From Methanobacteriota archaeon (GTDB taxonomy: Archaea; Thermoplasmatota; Poseidoniia; Poseidoniales; Poseidoniaceae), in NCBI GenBank assembly GCA_002689565.1, contig NZGQ01000072.1, positions 10,053 through 17,907 of the forward strand: DNA of 7,855 nucleotides, in the 5' to 3' direction. Below are positions 5,429 through 7,855 of the stretch, one piece after another; the first letter of the stretch is position 1, and every line of letters starts with the position of its first letter. The notes beneath the pieces are model-generated. The model was not told the DNA's origin, did not search any database, and saw only the letters and a list, made by a program, of their open reading frames with translations. The position numbers were made by a program, and so were the translations under genes.

Positions 5429-6310
5429 ATGGCAGTTCTAGGATTAGGTACATCAAATGGAGGATGTAGCCTGCTTCATGCTGCTGGTCTTGGTTACGGA
5501 GCATCATTAGCGCTGGATTTACCTGTTAAAGTACGATTATTGGATAAGCAGCCAAAAAGAGAATTATTGGACCCTGATGATCTGTTGGGAAATGTGATGA
5601 CTGTTTGGTCAAATGCAGGATACACTGTCCCTGAAGGTGACTTATTCTGGTCTGTAAATTCTAAAATCCCTCCAAGACAAGGACTAAAATCGAGTTCTGC
5701 CGTATCTGTAGCTGCAATTAAGGCTCTATGTGAAGCGAATGAAATTCAACTAGATAATGCTCAAATTGTAGATTTAGCGGCAGCGGCACAACTTGCTGCA
5801 GGTGTATCAATCACTGGAAGTTATGACGATTCATGGGCTGCATTAGAGGGAGGTTGGAAATTGGTAGATGTCAATGCTGAAGATGCACGTACTGGTTTAC
5901 TTCTAGAATCTCCCGGACCTTCCGCAGATGATTGGAATGTGATTATCGTTTGTCGCGGCGATAGAGAAATTAGACCAGAACTAGAAAATTTCGCATTTCA
6001 CCAACAAGCCTTTGCTCAAGCATTGAACGCTTTACAGGAAGGAAATGATTTGGTTGCCTTGACGTGGAACGGACGTGGTGTAGTAGGAGCATTGAATGAC
6101 CCAGCCGGCCGGAAAATGACTAATGACGCATTTGTTAATGGTGCAAGAGCCGCTGGAATTAGTGGCTCTGGCTCTGCAATCGTAATTTTTGTTCCTTCTG
6201 TCAGTATACAAAGCATTGAGAGAATTAAGAAGTGGTATAGCAAATTCGATAGCGTTGAATTAATTGAAACCAAGGTCATCAATGCAGATTTCTCCTCTAT
6301 GGACGAATAA
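5429..6310 (+). CDS. aroK: Shikimate kinase, archaeal GHMP type
   Basis: Phosphorylates shikimate at the 3-OH with ATP. Archaea use a GHMP-superfamily kinase (compare MJ1440) unrelated to the P-loop AroK/AroL of bacteria. The 293 residues are close to the usual 280-290. The ATP-binding GHMP motif 2 is PPRQGLKSSSAVSVAA (81-96), followed by a helix and the family's ITGSYDDSWAALEGG segment (128-142), whose acidic DD is expected near the active site. Motif 3 is GISGSGSAIVIF (243-254). The N-terminus (AAGLGYGASLALDLPVKVRL) is the family's start strand. The gene begins nine nt after the dehydroquinate synthase stop. The dehydroquinase and shikimate dehydrogenase genes that often sit between these two in archaeal clusters are absent here. 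Mevalonate and homoserine kinases share the fold, but the SSSA and SYDD details and the neighbours fit shikimate kinase. Confidence 0.92.
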   Translation: MAVLGLGTSNGGCSLLHAAGLGYGASLALDLPVKVRLLDKQPKRELLDPDDLLGNVMTVWSNAGYTVPEGDLFWSVNSKIPPRQGLKSSSAVSVAAIKALCEANEIQLDNAQIVDLAAAAQLAAGVSITGSYDDSWAALEGGWKLVDVNAEDARTGLLLESPGPSADDWNVIIVCRGDREIRPELENFAFHQQAFAQALNALQEGNDLVALTWNGRGVVGALNDPAGRKMTNDAFVNGARAAGISGSGSAIVIFVPSVSIQSIERIKKWYSKFDSVELIETKVINADFSSMDE

Positions 6311-6358
6311 TCATATTCTTGAATGAGAGGCATGTCGCTACCCCTGAATCTCATGCGC

Positions 6359-7342
6359 ATGAGTTTGGGCGAGAACATCACAGTAACTCTCTTTGGAGAG
6401 TCTCATGGCCCCGCTGTAGGCGCTCTTATAGAAGGAATGCCGCCAAATATTGAGATTGATCCTGATCAATTAATTTCTGATATGGTTGCAAGAAGGCCAG
6501 GCTCTGGTCTTGCTAGCAAACGAAAAGAAACCGATGAAGTAGAGATAATGTCAGGAGTTAATTCTGGCAAGAGCACTGGTATGCCAATTTTACTGCTTAT
6601 ACGAAACAGAGATGTAAGATCCAAAGATTACTCGTTCCTGCCATACCAACCCCGACCAGGACATGTAGATCATCCAATTAATATCAAGACTGAAGGGGCT
6701 GCTGATCTGAGAGGAGGTGGTTCATTTTCTGCTAGATTGACTGCAGGATTGGTCGCTGCCGCTTCCATTTCGCGTAATATTATTCCAAATGAATGGAAAA
6801 TTGAAGCTACTGTTGGCGCTTTGGGAGGATTAGAAGGAGAGGATGGAATTGCTCTTGCCGAACAAGCGAGAAAAGAAGGTGACTCATTGGGTAGTAGAGT
6901 TGACTTGGTTATTTCTGGACTTCCTGTTGGATTTGGAGAGCCATGGTTCGAGGGAATAGAACCGGCTCTTGCAAGAGCATTGATGGCAATCCCTGCTGCG
7001 AGAGCGGTTGAATTTGGAAGAGGTGTAAATGCTGGATTGATGAGAGGTAGCCGGCATAACGACTCATGGAAAGAAGACATGTCATTATCTGAAGGAGCAG
7101 ATGGAGCATTGGGCGGCATGGCAAGTGGTGCACCTATCCATGTTAGAGTCACATTCAAGCCACCTAGTGGTATTTCTAAACCTCAAGAAACTTTCAATCA
7201 AGTAACAGGAATGATGGAAGAATTGGCGATAAAAGGAAGACATGACCCAGTGATAGGTCCTAGGGCTCGACCTGTTGTCGAAGCTGTTGCAAGGTTAGTT
7301 ATTGCAGACCTCGGAATACAAGGTGGTTACATTGATGGATGA
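6359..7342 (+). CDS. aroC: Chorismate synthase
   Basis: Catalyses the last shared step, EPSP to chorismate with loss of phosphate, using reduced FMN. The chosen ATG at 6359 gives 327 residues beginning MSLGENITVTLFGESHG, which lines up with the family start; in-frame ATGs at 6323, 6332 and 6353 would add a 2-12-residue tail (MRGMSLPLNLMR) with no family match. From 6359, motifs are GESHG (13-17), MVARRPGSG (42-50), RSKDYS (87-92), RPGHVD with its conserved His (99-104), RGGGSFSARLT (118-128), GSRHND (230-235), LGGMASG (251-257) and the C-terminal signature GRHDPVIGPRARPVVEA (293-309). The second signature reads GGGSFSAR where E. coli has GGGRSSAR; similar variants occur in other branches. The last eight bases overlap the aspartate kinase start. 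Shikimate kinase lies 48 nt upstream of this ATG, 12 nt from the first possible one. Confidence 0.93.
   Translation: MSLGENITVTLFGESHGPAVGALIEGMPPNIEIDPDQLISDMVARRPGSGLASKRKETDEVEIMSGVNSGKSTGMPILLLIRNRDVRSKDYSFLPYQPRPGHVDHPINIKTEGAADLRGGGSFSARLTAGLVAAASISRNIIPNEWKIEATVGALGGLEGEDGIALAEQARKEGDSLGSRVDLVISGLPVGFGEPWFEGIEPALARALMAIPAARAVEFGRGVNAGLMRGSRHNDSWKEDMSLSEGADGALGGMASGAPIHVRVTFKPPSGISKPQETFNQVTGMMEELAIKGRHDPVIGPRARPVVEAVARLVIADLGIQGGYIDG
7321..7326 (+). promoter_or_regulatory. Shine-Dalgarno site for aspartate kinase
   Basis: AGGTGG, inside the end of aroC, leaves eight bases before the ATG at 7335; AGGTG matches the archaeal anti-Shine-Dalgarno. It is the best ribosome site in the window and fixes the start of an overlapping gene, which cannot be leaderless. 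Confidence 0.55.
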
Positions 7343-7855
7343 CATTATTGTGCACAAATTCGGAGGATCATGTCTGAGAGACGGCAATGATATAGACAGG
7401 ATTGGAGATATAATTCGTAATTCTGAAGGAACACCAATTATCGTTGTATCCGCTCTTTGGGGAATGACTGACAGATTAATTCGTGCTTCCAGAGAACCAA
7501 GATATGCTGGACGTCTAGTTCAAGACCTTATTTATCAGCACCTTAGATTTGCACCGGGCTTGGATAAAGGAGAGTTTGGTGAACTATTTGCGAAAGTTAT
7601 CCAAGGAATTTCAAATGAATTAATCAAATATTCTAGTGGTGAAGAATCATTACGCTCGGAAAATCTAATCCTAGCGGCAGGCGAGAGGCTGAGTGCCCTT
7701 GCAGTTGCTCATAGATTACGGTCCTATGGTTTGAAAGACGCACATCCGGTTGGAGCAGAAGACATCGGTTTGAAACTGAAAGGGATTGGTAGAGCTAAAG
7801 AAATTGACATAATCGCTTCAATGGCAAACCTAGACCGAGACATATTAGTTGGAAT
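7335..7855 (+). CDS. lysC: Aspartate kinase, N-terminal part (runs off the window)
   Basis: The first 173 residues of an amino-acid-kinase-family protein, best read as aspartate kinase, which makes L-aspartyl phosphate from aspartate and ATP. The frame is open to the window end, so the rest of the catalytic domain, any ACT domains and any fused homoserine dehydrogenase cannot be seen. Motifs are HKFGGSCL (7-14), the nucleotide/substrate loop that is usually KFGGTSV; IIVVSALWGMTDRLI (35-49), the usual VVSAM.G.TD strand and loop; and LAAGERLSALAVAHRLRSYG (113-132), the GERLS block. The ATG overlaps the end of aroC by eight bases and has a good ribosome site, so the two are translationally coupled. 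Its product leads to aspartate semialdehyde, the substrate of the ADH synthase gene upstream, as well as to Thr, Met and Lys. Another amino-acid kinase is possible but the GERLS block and neighbours favour this call. Confidence 0.85.
   Translation, partial: MDDIIVHKFGGSCLRDGNDIDRIGDIIRNSEGTPIIVVSALWGMTDRLIRASREPRYAGRLVQDLIYQHLRFAPGLDKGEFGELFAKVIQGISNELIKYSSGEESLRSENLILAAGERLSALAVAHRLRSYGLKDAHPVGAEDIGLKLKGIGRAKEIDIIASMANLDRDILVG

Noticed and set aside
6670..7158. A 162-codon open frame on the minus strand inside aroC
   Set aside because: It is an antisense shadow of a clearly conserved chorismate synthase. It has no family resemblance, and its Pro/Ser/Ala-rich composition is typical of reverse reading. 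Similar antisense frames at 4390-4791, 5086-5409 and 6016-6381 were rejected for the same reason.

Overview
The window looks like chromosomal DNA of an uncultured archaeon, most likely a euryarchaeote and plausibly of the marine Group II/III type. The evidence is gene content: an archaeal formate-dependent purine enzyme (PurP), a HTH_10 (bacterio-opsin-activator type) regulator, and the archaeal route into aromatic amino acids (ADH synthase, type II dehydroquinate synthase, GHMP-type shikimate kinase). TATA-like boxes about 25-28 nt upstream of start codons, with no room for a leader, also fit archaeal leaderless transcripts. The lineage is inferred from family knowledge; no search was run. 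No RNA genes, insertion sequences or CRISPR arrays were seen, and no gene-free stretch exceeds about 205 bp.

Layout: (1) 1-924, + strand, the 3' part of purP, cut by the window edge. (2) 951-2771, - strand, convergent with purP: an unusual 606-residue protein with an N-terminal membrane anchor, a long charged coiled coil and two nearly identical YfaP/DUF2135-like beta domains joined by a second coiled coil. It ends in what looks like the first residues of a third unit. (3) 2772-2975, a 204-bp divergent intergenic region with a candidate TATA box for each direction, a shared TATAGGC element at matching distance from both start codons, and two abutting perfect palindromes. (4) 2976-7855, + strand: a tightly packed gene train of HTH_10 regulator, ADH synthase, dehydroquinate synthase II, shikimate kinase, chorismate synthase and the 5' part of aspartate kinase, with gaps of about 5-50 nt and one 8-nt overlap.

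How the genes fit together: ADH synthase condenses L-aspartate semialdehyde with a deoxy-keto sugar phosphate. Dehydroquinate synthase II deaminates and cyclises the product to 3-dehydroquinate. Shikimate kinase and chorismate synthase act later on the way to chorismate. Aspartate kinase, the last gene in view, starts the pathway that makes aspartate semialdehyde, so the train appears to join precursor supply to the archaeal aromatic pathway. The genes for 3-dehydroquinate dehydratase, shikimate dehydrogenase and EPSP synthase are not in the window. The HTH_10 gene at the head is a candidate local regulator of the pathway. The most novel object is the coiled-coil/double-YfaP membrane protein, whose function is unknown.
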